From the NCBI GenBank assembly GCA_003249645.1, contig QKIH01000072.1:1-52232 (forward strand): DNA of 52,232 nucleotides, given 5' to 3'. The notes under the pieces are model-generated. The model made no database searches. It was not told where the DNA came from and saw only the letters and a list, made by a program, of their open reading frames with translations. Made by a program: the position numbers and the translations under genes. This DNA is from Desulfobulbaceae bacterium. GTDB lineage: Bacteria > Desulfobacterota > Desulfobulbia > Desulfobulbales > Desulfocapsaceae. How positions within the stretch are numbered: position 1 is the stretch's first letter; each line of letters opens with the position of its first letter. Below are positions 29,219 through 37,235 of the stretch, one piece after another.

Positions 29219-31411
29219 ATGAACACCAAAACGCTGACCGAACTGTTTTATGATGCCGTCTCCCCTTCTGTTCCCAACGAATGGGAGGTTGAAGAACTCC
29301 TCCATCCACTCAGAAAACTTGATGACGACCTTGTCCATCAGCTTTTCTCACATATCGACTCAATCTGGCCTATCAGCCATACACTCTGCTTCAGATATAT
29401 TGAATACACCTCCTCCCAGTTTGAAATCATCGGCTCCGCAATGCTTGCAGAATGGGTACGCTGGCTTCTCTCGCAATATGAGGAAGGCGGTTTGCGAAAG
29501 GCAGAGGAATTCATGTCAGATGCGCAGAACAACTTTATCAAGCGGTTCCATTCATCATCGCAGGTATCACTTGCTGATATCAGCCCTATCATGACGAGCT
29601 TCATTACCGGAGTGGCAGGTCATCCCCTGCGTCTTGAAGCAGCCAAAGAGGTCTGGACAGATACTGAAACGATTTTTCTTCCGCCTGTGATTGACATCTT
29701 TGATGATAAAGAGGTCAACCTGATGATATACAAACTTCTTATCTCACTGCAATGGAGTCTTATCTCGCTTAAAAGTCATCAGTTTCTGCAGACAGCACAC
29801 CCTGCAAACTATCGGGACAGCAACTATCCGGCAAAGCTCTATCTCCTGATTAAAGGCTTATTACATATTCAGCAGAAACTGCCGGGCTTATGGAAACGCA
29901 TACAACCTGTGTTATCATTCCGGTTGGCAGCTGAAGCAGAGGCAGCTGATTATCACTCTATCAACATAAGAGAGCTCGTTTCGTTTATAGAACACAATCT
30001 GCAGCCTGTGGAAAACGGGATATTCAATGAACTTTCAAAAGAGACCGAACTTAATCTCACAAACTATCGTCAATTCAAGAAAAGTCCTGGTCAAAAGCAT
30101 TCGCCGGCCACATCAGGCCTCTTCACCCTTCTTCTCGGTGAATACCACCTGCAGAAAACTGAAGCCAAAATCATGGAACGAAGGACAGAGAACAAAAAGC
30201 TTTTCATCATGCTCCTGCATAAAGCGCTGGCGCCAACTGGGCCTGCCGACACAAAAAATGTACCAGACAGAAAGTTTTCAAACGAAAAGACAGACAGTCT
30301 GGCCATGCTCCAGGACACGATTAAAAAAGCTGTCCAAGAGAAGAAACCAAGAGAGCTTATTCAATTTGACAATGCCAATGTCATCCTGCCTGCCGATCTT
30401 CTTGACCTGGCTTCAACAATTATCAATGATCTCGGCACGATTCCTGACGGTTATGTCCAGGCCGCTGTCGGTATGACCGGACAGGGGCGGATGGAAGGGG
30501 CATCAGCCCCGCCTGAAGATGCTTCAGAAAAGCTCTCTTCCGGCACTTTTATATATGATGAATGGGATTGCCGGAGAGGCGGCTATCGCAAGGACTGGTG
30601 CACAATCATCGAAGAAAATCTTGTACTCAATAAAAGCAACTTCACCGCTCTGACGCTTCATAAATATACAGGCCTGCGAAGAAGGCTCAGAAGACAATTT
30701 GAGATGATGCGAACGGACCACCGGTTCATCGGCCGTCAACGTGACGGGGATGATCTTGACCTTGATGCCATTATTGATGCTATAGGTGACAAAAAGGCAG
30801 GGAAATCGCCAAGTGAAAGGCTGTTTACCCGCCTGCTGCGCAACAAGAGAAACATTACCGCTATTTTTCTGGTCGACATGTCCAACTCAACAGCAGGCTG
30901 GGTTGGAACGATGATCAAGGAATCGCTGGTTCTTCTTTGTGAGTCAATGGAAATACTCGGTGATCAGTATGGTATTTATGGATTTTCAGGCATGCGCAGG
31001 TCACGCTGCAAACTCTATCCGGTAAAACAGCTTGATGAATCCTTTTCCGAATCTGTCCAGCAGAAGATTGCTGCCATCGGCCCGAAAGATTACACCAGAA
31101 TGGCACCTCCTATTCGTCATTTGACGAACCTGCTTGCTAAAAGCGATGCCAAAACCCGGCTTCTCATCAGCCTTTCTGACGGAAAACCCGAAGATTATGA
31201 CGGCTATTTCGGCCAATACGCCATCGAGGACACCAGAAAAGCTCTCATGGAAGCACGTGGTAAAGGGATAAAATCGTTCTGTTTTACCATCGACAAGCAG
31301 GCACACGATTATCTTGAACACATGTACGGCAGAGGAAACTATACCTTCATCAACAATATCGAAAAGCTGCCGTCAAGAATCCCTCAAATCTACCGAACCC
31401 TGACAGCATAG
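29219..31411 (+). CDS. VWA-domain protein of the CbbO/NorD family
   Basis: A 730-residue protein whose C-terminal region (about 540-730) is a von Willebrand A domain with an intact metal-ion site: DMSNST (DxSxS), the conserved Thr in DYTRMAPPI, and SDGKPEDYDG. The N-terminal 500 residues are helical and resemble CbbO/NorD. It is expected to recruit the adjacent ATPase to its client. A helical linker contains an acidic-basic stretch near 330-400. No ribosome binding site is visible just before the ATG; translation may be coupled to the ATPase gene. Confidence 0.88.
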   Translation: MNTKTLTELFYDAVSPSVPNEWEVEELLHPLRKLDDDLVHQLFSHIDSIWPISHTLCFRYIEYTSSQFEIIGSAMLAEWVRWLLSQYEEGGLRKAEEFMSDAQNNFIKRFHSSSQVSLADISPIMTSFITGVAGHPLRLEAAKEVWTDTETIFLPPVIDIFDDKEVNLMIYKLLISLQWSLISLKSHQFLQTAHPANYRDSNYPAKLYLLIKGLLHIQQKLPGLWKRIQPVLSFRLAAEAEAADYHSINIRELVSFIEHNLQPVENGIFNELSKETELNLTNYRQFKKSPGQKHSPATSGLFTLLLGEYHLQKTEAKIMERRTENKKLFIMLLHKALAPTGPADTKNVPDRKFSNEKTDSLAMLQDTIKKAVQEKKPRELIQFDNANVILPADLLDLASTIINDLGTIPDGYVQAAVGMTGQGRMEGASAPPEDASEKLSSGTFIYDEWDCRRGGYRKDWCTIIEENLVLNKSNFTALTLHKYTGLRRRLRRQFEMMRTDHRFIGRQRDGDDLDLDAIIDAIGDKKAGKSPSERLFTRLLRNKRNITAIFLVDMSNSTAGWVGTMIKESLVLLCESMEILGDQYGIYGFSGMRRSRCKLYPVKQLDESFSESVQQKIAAIGPKDYTRMAPPIRHLTNLLAKSDAKTRLLISLSDGKPEDYDGYFGQYAIEDTRKALMEARGKGIKSFCFTIDKQAHDYLEHMYGRGNYTFINNIEKLPSRIPQIYRTLTA

Positions 31412-31421
31412 GAAGAAACTG

Positions 31422-31458
31422 ACTTCAAAGAGGAAAGATCACGATTCCTCTCTGAAGT
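31422..31458. terminator. Bidirectional terminator-like hairpin
   Basis: ACTTCA-a-AGAGGAA pairs with TTCCTCT-c-TGAAGT around a 9-base loop. It lies between the convergent VWA gene and the redoxin gene and is followed by a short T run on the plus strand. Confidence 0.65.
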
Positions 31459-31467
31459 TTCAAACGA

Positions 31468-32052
31468 TCAGTTCTTACTGAAATAGTTCGGCTCGTTTTC
31501 TGCCTTCCATTTGATATTGCACCCCATGCTTGGCCGCTGTTCGTCAACAATACCCTGGCCATTCACAAGATTTGATATTGCCAGATCCATATCTTCACCG
31601 GTAATCGGCTCTGTTGATTTCGGCCTGGCGGAATCATATTGTCCACGATAAACCAGCCTTTTGAACGAATCATACAGGAAAAAATCAGGCGTACAGGCGG
31701 CCTTGTATGCTCTTGCTACCGCCTGCGTATCGTCAACGAGATACGGGAAGGAAAAATCCATCCGCTCGGCAAGTTCTGCCATTTTAGCAGGACTGTCATC
31801 AGGATATTCCTTAAAATCATTGGAATTAATTGCAACAACCTCAATGCCCTTCTGCTGATAATATCGAATTGAGTCAACAAGCTTCTCAAGGATATGCTTA
31901 ACATAGGGGCAGTGATTACACATAAAAACAACCAGCAGCCCTTTATCAATCTTCTTCTCTCGTAAAGAATAGATTTCACCAGCAGTATCCTGGAGGGCAA
32001 ATTCAGGGGCCAGCGTACCGATTTCCTGCATGGTTGAAGGTGTGAGTACCAT
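31468..32052 (-). CDS. Thioredoxin-fold redoxin (AhpC/TSA-like)
   Basis: A 194-residue cytoplasmic thioredoxin-fold protein. The redox motif is CNHCPYVKH, the CxxC variant of a group of small redoxins often annotated as thioredoxin-family or peroxiredoxin-like. TPDFFLYD supplies the cis-Pro region and a further Cys lies in SMGCNIKW. No signal peptide. A strong GGGAGG lies seven bases before the ATG. It stands alone between convergent and same-strand neighbours. Substrate unknown. Confidence 0.85.
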   Translation of the reverse strand: MVLTPSTMQEIGTLAPEFALQDTAGEIYSLREKKIDKGLLVVFMCNHCPYVKHILEKLVDSIRYYQQKGIEVVAINSNDFKEYPDDSPAKMAELAERMDFSFPYLVDDTQAVARAYKAACTPDFFLYDSFKRLVYRGQYDSARPKSTEPITGEDMDLAISNLVNGQGIVDEQRPSMGCNIKWKAENEPNYFSKN

Positions 32053-32213
32053 AACAATCCTCCCTTTGCGGGTAAATGATGAAGTTTACAAGAATCACCG
32101 ACTGCGGAAACCGGCAGAACTCAAACCGTGCAGCCGACTCTCAAAACATGTATTCACTTATGGAAAGGGATCAAGCAAAAGAACGAATCATTTTTTTTCT
32201 TCAGTTTCTCACT

Positions 32214-33386
32214 CTATTTTTTCACTTTATCAGCAGGAATTGACAGTATCAGCGGAATCCCAAGCAGCCCGAACACCCCGCAAGCGACATATGTATCAGC
32301 CAGCCCGAAAACATCAGCTACTGCCCCGACAATAACGACTACTGCGGAACGTGCAAGAAAGCTCATCATCATAAATATTCCATTGGCAGCCGATGATCCG
32401 TCTTCAGAATGTTCCTGGACCATGGCCAGCATAACAGGCGTGGTTGAGAGCAGGAAAAAGCCTGTGATCAGTAGAAAAACATATTGCAGCGCCCCCTGAA
32501 CAAAACAGAACAGCAGTAAGGATACAGGTGCAGCCACCAGACACACCAATAACAGCCGCCTGCGTCCGAATTTATCACTTAATGATCCAACAGCAAGAAT
32601 GCCGGCAACGCCTGCACCCTCAAACAGGGCCAGAGCAATTCCTGAAAGCCAGACATTTCCGCTGCTTTGCAGAATGAATAAGGGTAAAAATGCCGTCAGA
32701 CAAGCATGCATAAAACCTCGTACAATCAGGATACCGCTCAGCGGCAGAAGGATATGTTTCAACGATTTCACTGTTTCTCTGATCGAAATCGTCTCTTTCG
32801 GTTTCATCGCTACCGGCATATCCTTGAACTTGAAAAACATCACCAGTGAGATAAAAATACCGACAATCATTACCGGATAATATCCGTCAAACCCCAGCAT
32901 GGAAACCACCCCGATAATTGCTACAGGCCCTGCTGTCCTGGCTAATTCTCCTCCGGTCATATAAAAGCTCATGCCGCGTCCGGTTTTTCCGCCTGAGAGT
33001 TTATAGATCATCACAGGTGCTGGAACATGAAAAAGCGAAGCACTTATTCCCGCAAAAAACATCAGCAGCATCAACACACCGTAATTGGGAGCAACACCGA
33101 GCAGCGACATAGGAATTGCAGTAGCCATAGGGGCGAAGATAATAAAATATCGCACACTCATCCTGTCAGCCAGTTTGCCGATATAGGGGTTTATCAGGGC
33201 CGGGATCTGCATTGCTGTGGTGAGAAAACCCGCCTGAGCCAGGGTGAGGCCGAATTTTTCTATGATAAACGGCAGCAGTGGTGCAAGAAATGCTGAATAA
33301 ATGTCATGAACAAAATGACAAAAGGAGAGCAGCAGAACCTTGGTTGTATCAAAAGAGATTGAGGAGTGATCTTTCTGCATGAACAT
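32214..33386 (-). CDS. MFS transporter, Fsr (fosmidomycin-resistance)-like
   Basis: A 390-residue permease with about twelve membrane helices. The first helix region LLLSFCHFVHDIYSAFLAPL resembles Fsr-type transporters, and the central loop SLSDKFGRRRLL is the MFS signature. It is likely a proton-driven efflux pump; substrate unknown. I placed the start at the ATG at 33386, thirteen residues before helix 1. An in-frame ATG at 33473 would add a 29-residue tail unlike the family. Neither has a strong ribosome binding site. Confidence 0.82.
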   Translation of the reverse strand: MFMQKDHSSISFDTTKVLLLSFCHFVHDIYSAFLAPLLPFIIEKFGLTLAQAGFLTTAMQIPALINPYIGKLADRMSVRYFIIFAPMATAIPMSLLGVAPNYGVLMLLMFFAGISASLFHVPAPVMIYKLSGGKTGRGMSFYMTGGELARTAGPVAIIGVVSMLGFDGYYPVMIVGIFISLVMFFKFKDMPVAMKPKETISIRETVKSLKHILLPLSGILIVRGFMHACLTAFLPLFILQSSGNVWLSGIALALFEGAGVAGILAVGSLSDKFGRRRLLLVCLVAAPVSLLLFCFVQGALQYVFLLITGFFLLSTTPVMLAMVQEHSEDGSSAANGIFMMMSFLARSAVVVIVGAVADVFGLADTYVACGVFGLLGIPLILSIPADKVKK

Positions 33387-33532
33387 TCTTGTATCTATTG
33401 TGGGGGTGAGATGAGGCCATTTCCCCTGACAATCAGGATGGGCTGGTGTATAGTGATGGTCGACTCCGGTCATTTACTCAACCGTGAATGAATCTATTCA
33501 TGCTTTTATTAACATAACCGAGAGGATAGCAC

Positions 33533-33946
33533 ATGGATATTCTTGCACTTGGTACTACACTTATTAAAGAGAGATTCGGTCTTGATCTCGACCCAGCCAC
33601 CATTGGTTCCGCACTCCAGTCACTCCTTGGCGGAGCCGGAGGACAGATCGATCTTCAGGAACTTATCGGCAAGGTCATGTCAAGCGGCAGTCTCAGCAGC
33701 ATCGTCGGCACCTGGCTTGGCGGCGGTGAAAATGCACCAATCAATGTTGAACAGATACTGGATATTTTCGGTCAGGATAAAATCGGCGCCTTCGCCTCCA
33801 AACTTGATATTGGCCAGCAGACAGCAGCAGAAGGTTTAACAGATGTCATCCCGAAGCTGATTGATCAGTTCAGCGGAGGATCAAACGGCATGGACAGCGG
33901 TGACGCCCTTGCCGGGATGATGGATATGGCAAAGAAATTCTTCTAG
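33533..33946 (+). CDS. DUF937 (YidB-like) protein
   Basis: A small soluble protein of 137 residues. The central part (NAPINVEQILDIFGQDKIGA, then a Gln-rich helix and DVIPKLIDQFS) matches the DUF937/YidB pattern of ISxEQL...LG...I...A...LP..ID. Gly-rich, no signal peptide. The ribosome binding site GAGAGGAT is good. It is monocistronic and convergent to the Fe-S subunit gene. Function is unknown for the family. Confidence 0.8.
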   Translation: MDILALGTTLIKERFGLDLDPATIGSALQSLLGGAGGQIDLQELIGKVMSSGSLSSIVGTWLGGGENAPINVEQILDIFGQDKIGAFASKLDIGQQTAAEGLTDVIPKLIDQFSGGSNGMDSGDALAGMMDMAKKFF

Positions 33947-33958
33947 GCTTCAACGAAA

Positions 33959-33992
33959 AAGAGCCTTTCCATGCAAAGCTGGAAAGGCTCTT
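33959..33992 (-). terminator. Terminator shared by DUF937 and Fe-S subunit genes
   Basis: A perfect 12-pair stem (AAGAGCCTTTCC with GGAAAGGCTCTT) around a 10-base loop. Read on the minus strand it is followed by TTT, so it mainly terminates the long minus-strand operon ending at 34018; it may also stop the plus-strand DUF937 transcript. Confidence 0.8.
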
Positions 33993-34017
33993 GGTGACAG
34001 AATATCAGGTTCTATTC

Positions 34018-34470
34018 TTACAGTTCTTCCATTCTGACAAATTTCAGTGCATGGGTCGTGCACTTGGTAACACAGGCGGGTTTCAGCCCTGTATCAACTC
34101 TGTCCATACAGTAGTCGCATTTTACCGCTTTCTTGGTTTCAGGGTTGAACTGCGGAATTGTCCAAGGGCACGATCCTGCACAGGCCATACAGCCGATGCA
34201 TTTTTCCTGATCAATAAAGACGATACCGTCTTCACGCTTACTTATCGCATTTGTCGGGCAGATATGCATGCAGAAAGGATCTTCACAGTGATAGCATGAA
34301 CGGAACTTGAATTCTGTCTTTGCCACCGATTTGACGGTTACCATGGCAGAGTGATCAATTTCACAAAGATAGGGGCCAACCGGCAGGTTCTTGTTTGCCT
34401 TGCAATGAACCTCACAGGCATGGCAGCCTATACAGCGTTTTCCGTTGAGGTAGATCATATATTTGTTCAT
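34018..34470 (-). CDS. Four-cluster Fe-S electron-transfer subunit (DmsB/PsrB type)
   Basis: A 150-residue ferredoxin-like protein with four Cys clusters: CIGCHACEVHC, CYHCEDPFC...CP, CIGCMACAGSC and CDYC...C...C. This is the standard beta subunit of Mo-bisPGD oxidoreductases, carrying electrons between the catalytic subunit and a membrane or soluble partner. No signal peptide. Translation is coupled to the catalytic subunit gene by an ATGA overlap, with GGAGGG ahead. Confidence 0.92.
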   Translation of the reverse strand: MNKYMIYLNGKRCIGCHACEVHCKANKNLPVGPYLCEIDHSAMVTVKSVAKTEFKFRSCYHCEDPFCMHICPTNAISKREDGIVFIDQEKCIGCMACAGSCPWTIPQFNPETKKAVKCDYCMDRVDTGLKPACVTKCTTHALKFVRMEEL

Positions 34471-36581
34471 AATTCGACCCTCCTCTGAGGATTTTTCACG
34501 CTTTTCACCACGGTAACAAAGGACTGACAGAGGTTAATGCCGCCACCTGCCTTATCCCAGTCATTGAGCTTGCCAACCATCAGTTTCTGATCACTGATGC
34601 CTGAATTAAAGGTCCTGGTCTGGAGGGGAATTTCCTTGCCGAAACCGTGCAGCGTGTAGACGGCTTCCGGGTGGATATAATCAACAACGTTAGCAGGTAC
34701 TGTTCCGGAATAACTTTCATCCTCTGAAATGACATCAACCAGATCACCGTGAGAAATACCAAGCCTCTCAGCAGCCTTGGTATTAATCCACAAGGTATTG
34801 CGCGGCACCAGCTCGTTGAGCAGCGGGTTGTTGGTGGTATGACCATGGGCGTGAACCGCAGAGCGGCCGTAAACCAGCCTGAACATGCCCCTTGGCGGCT
34901 GAATCGGCGACTGATACTCTTTCAGCGACGGCAAACCGGCACAGGTCAGCTTCTCTGAAATAATTTCAACCTTACCTGACGGAGTTTTAAACCGGTCATC
35001 GAGATTTTCCGGGTCAAACATTACCGGGGAATCGGCAAGCTCGATAAAGCCTTTTTCATCAAAATCTTCAATCGTGTATCCGGTCGGCTCAAGCTGCCAC
35101 TGCCAGTACTCTTCCATGGTGTTGTACGGGAAATAATCCTCCATACCCAGCCTGTCTGCCAACCCTTTAAAAATTTCCCAGGAAGCCTTGGTATCATTCT
35201 CCGCTTCAAGCGCCTTTCTCCTGACAGCAAATCTCGGCTTCGGTCCTTTCTGGGTGATAATGATGCTGTCACGCTCAAGGAAGGTACATTCAGGCAGTAT
35301 TACATCAGAATACCAGCCGAATTCACTGTAATGCGTATCAATGGAAACCAGCAGCTCCAGATGGTCAAAATACTCCATCTGCTTTCTCGGGTCAGGCAGG
35401 CAGGAGAACGGATCATGGCGCATGGCAATCCATGCCTTCAGCGGGTAAGGATCGGCCGTTTCCATGGTTTCGAAAAAGAGATGGGCAAGTCCTGGTCCTT
35501 TATCGAAATGAGGATACTTCCAGCCGACTCCGTCAGCGCGTTTGATATCCGGTTTAGGGATATTAATATTTCTCAATCCTTTATGGCCGCAATCACCAGG
35601 GCCTTTAGGAATAATGAGACCACCTTTCTGCTCGATATTACCCATCAGGATATTGAGAATATGCAGGGCACGGCTGGCGTAGAAAGAATCTCCGTAACGG
35701 GAAAGGTTCCAGCCGGGATGAAAGATAACTTTGGGCATTTCTTCAGCAATCTCGTCTACGAAGTTCTTGATCGCTTTTTCTCTGACACCGCATTCCTTTG
35801 CCGCCCAGGCAGCAGTATACGGCTCGATGAACCTGCAGAGATCCTCAAAACCGCTGACATATTTCTCTATAAATTTTTTATCATACACTTCACGCTTGAT
35901 GATTTCGTGAATCATACCGAGGGCAAGGGCATAGTCTGTACCTGGACGGACCTGCATGAAGCGGGTAGCCTTTAAACCGGTGATAGTCTGGCGCACGTCA
36001 ACATAGGTGAGATGGCCGCCGTTATCAAGCATATCCAGGGTCTGCAGGTTTTCCGCAATGCGCAGCGAGGAAAACATGTTGCGACCAAACAGGATCAGGT
36101 GTTTGGCGTTTTTGATATCGTAGGCAAAATCCTTTCTGCCTACACCGTTGATCGACAAACTTGCATGATGAGTATTCCTGCCGCAGGTCACATCGTGGTT
36201 GGTATAATTCGGTGAACCGAAGGCGTGGATAAAAGATTTATACATATCCTGCCACGGACCACCGCGTGAACTGAGCACGACCGACTCAGGCCCGTGCTCG
36301 GCCTTGATCTTCTTCAGTTTATCCGCAATATAATCAAGAGCGGTGGGCCAGCTAACCTTCTTCCATTTACCAGAGCCCCTGCTTCCATCGCGGAGCAGCG
36401 GCTGCTGTGGTCTTTCACGATCAGCAACAAGCGCTGCGGCGGCTGCCCCTTTTGCACACAAAGCTCCTTTCAGAAGGTGCTGATTACCTTCAATCCAGGT
36501 TGCCTTATTATCTTCAACCTCTACTCTGATCGGGCACCTTACAGTACACATGCCGCAGATGGAATAGACAGATTTTTTCAT
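34467..36581 (-). CDS. Cytoplasmic Mo-bisPGD oxidoreductase (polysulfide/thiosulfate reductase-like)
   Basis: A 704-residue DMSO-reductase-superfamily catalytic subunit. The N-terminal [4Fe-4S] site uses C9, C12, C16 and C42, and the likely Mo ligand is C133 in HDVTCGRN. The C-terminal molybdopterin-binding domain has NPLLNELV and HGFGKEIPL segments. Overall it resembles PsrA/PhsA-type enzymes, but the N-terminus (MKKSVYSICGMC) has no twin-arginine signal, so it should stay in the cytoplasm. The start overlaps the stop of the upstream membrane-protein gene (TAATG). The neighbouring permease and membrane protein suggest a sulfur-oxyanion or related substrate; this is inference. Confidence 0.88.
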   Translation of the reverse strand: MKKSVYSICGMCTVRCPIRVEVEDNKATWIEGNQHLLKGALCAKGAAAAALVADRERPQQPLLRDGSRGSGKWKKVSWPTALDYIADKLKKIKAEHGPESVVLSSRGGPWQDMYKSFIHAFGSPNYTNHDVTCGRNTHHASLSINGVGRKDFAYDIKNAKHLILFGRNMFSSLRIAENLQTLDMLDNGGHLTYVDVRQTITGLKATRFMQVRPGTDYALALGMIHEIIKREVYDKKFIEKYVSGFEDLCRFIEPYTAAWAAKECGVREKAIKNFVDEIAEEMPKVIFHPGWNLSRYGDSFYASRALHILNILMGNIEQKGGLIIPKGPGDCGHKGLRNINIPKPDIKRADGVGWKYPHFDKGPGLAHLFFETMETADPYPLKAWIAMRHDPFSCLPDPRKQMEYFDHLELLVSIDTHYSEFGWYSDVILPECTFLERDSIIITQKGPKPRFAVRRKALEAENDTKASWEIFKGLADRLGMEDYFPYNTMEEYWQWQLEPTGYTIEDFDEKGFIELADSPVMFDPENLDDRFKTPSGKVEIISEKLTCAGLPSLKEYQSPIQPPRGMFRLVYGRSAVHAHGHTTNNPLLNELVPRNTLWINTKAAERLGISHGDLVDVISEDESYSGTVPANVVDYIHPEAVYTLHGFGKEIPLQTRTFNSGISDQKLMVGKLNDWDKAGGGINLCQSFVTVVKSVKNPQRRVEL

Positions 36582-37219
36582 TAATTCTCCTCCACAATTG
36601 AGGTGTTGTTTTTTCCAGCATTGGTTGCAGACTGCCCGACTGAAGATGTCGATTTCTTACTTTTCAGCATCCAGCCTGCAATGAGGATAATGATATTGAT
36701 GCCCAGCACCGAACAGATAAACCAGAAGACTGACCCGACCAGAACAGGATTCTCTGTGCCAAAACGAAAAATATATTCTCGTCCGAAATCTCTCAGCAAA
36801 CGGTCGGCCCTGTAATATTCATTCACATATGCGCCCATCAGTGCTATCGGCAGCATAAATGTTACAAGACTTAAGAGCAGGCCTTCAAGAAAATAGTCGT
36901 AATAAACACGGTTAAGCCTTGCCTGATCGATATTTTTCGCCAGCATTTTGCCTTTTTCACGATCAGGATGATTCATGGCCTCTTCCCGAACCGACATCCA
37001 GTGCCTGAACTCTTTCTCGAGATTTTCCAGCCGCTTTGTTCGGATAACACGTTTCAGCAGCTTGGTTATCGCGACGGTAATCAGGGCTATCAGCAAGATA
37101 ACAACCACAGGCCCCAGCACATTGAGCGGACTGAACAGCTTATCGAGACCGGCGGCACCCGTCTGGATGCCGCCGTAAATCATCTCCCATATTTTATCCA
37201 GTAATTCTTCCATGGACAT
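36581..37219 (-). CDS. EMC3/TMCO1 (Oxa1 superfamily)-like membrane protein
   Basis: A 212-residue inner-membrane protein. Membrane helix 1 (about 36-56, GPVVVILLIALITVAITKL) is followed by a charged, coiled-coil-like segment (about 60-105), helix 2 (about 113-132) and helix 3 (about 160-182). A helix, a cytoplasmic coiled coil and then a helix pair recall DUF106/EMC3 proteins of the Oxa1 insertase superfamily; this is a resemblance by eye. In this operon it may instead anchor the Mo enzyme, since no NrfD-like subunit is present. I chose the ATG at 37219, eight bases after AGGA. Confidence 0.6.
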   Translation of the reverse strand: MSMEELLDKIWEMIYGGIQTGAAGLDKLFSPLNVLGPVVVILLIALITVAITKLLKRVIRTKRLENLEKEFRHWMSVREEAMNHPDREKGKMLAKNIDQARLNRVYYDYFLEGLLLSLVTFMLPIALMGAYVNEYYRADRLLRDFGREYIFRFGTENPVLVGSVFWFICSVLGINIIILIAGWMLKSKKSTSSVGQSATNAGKNNTSIVEEN

Positions 37220-37235
37220 CAATCAGTTCCTAGTT

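Noticed and set aside
35331..35975. 214-codon plus-strand frame opposite the Mo oxidoreductase
   Set aside because: Antisense to a gene with complete cofactor motifs; no independent support.
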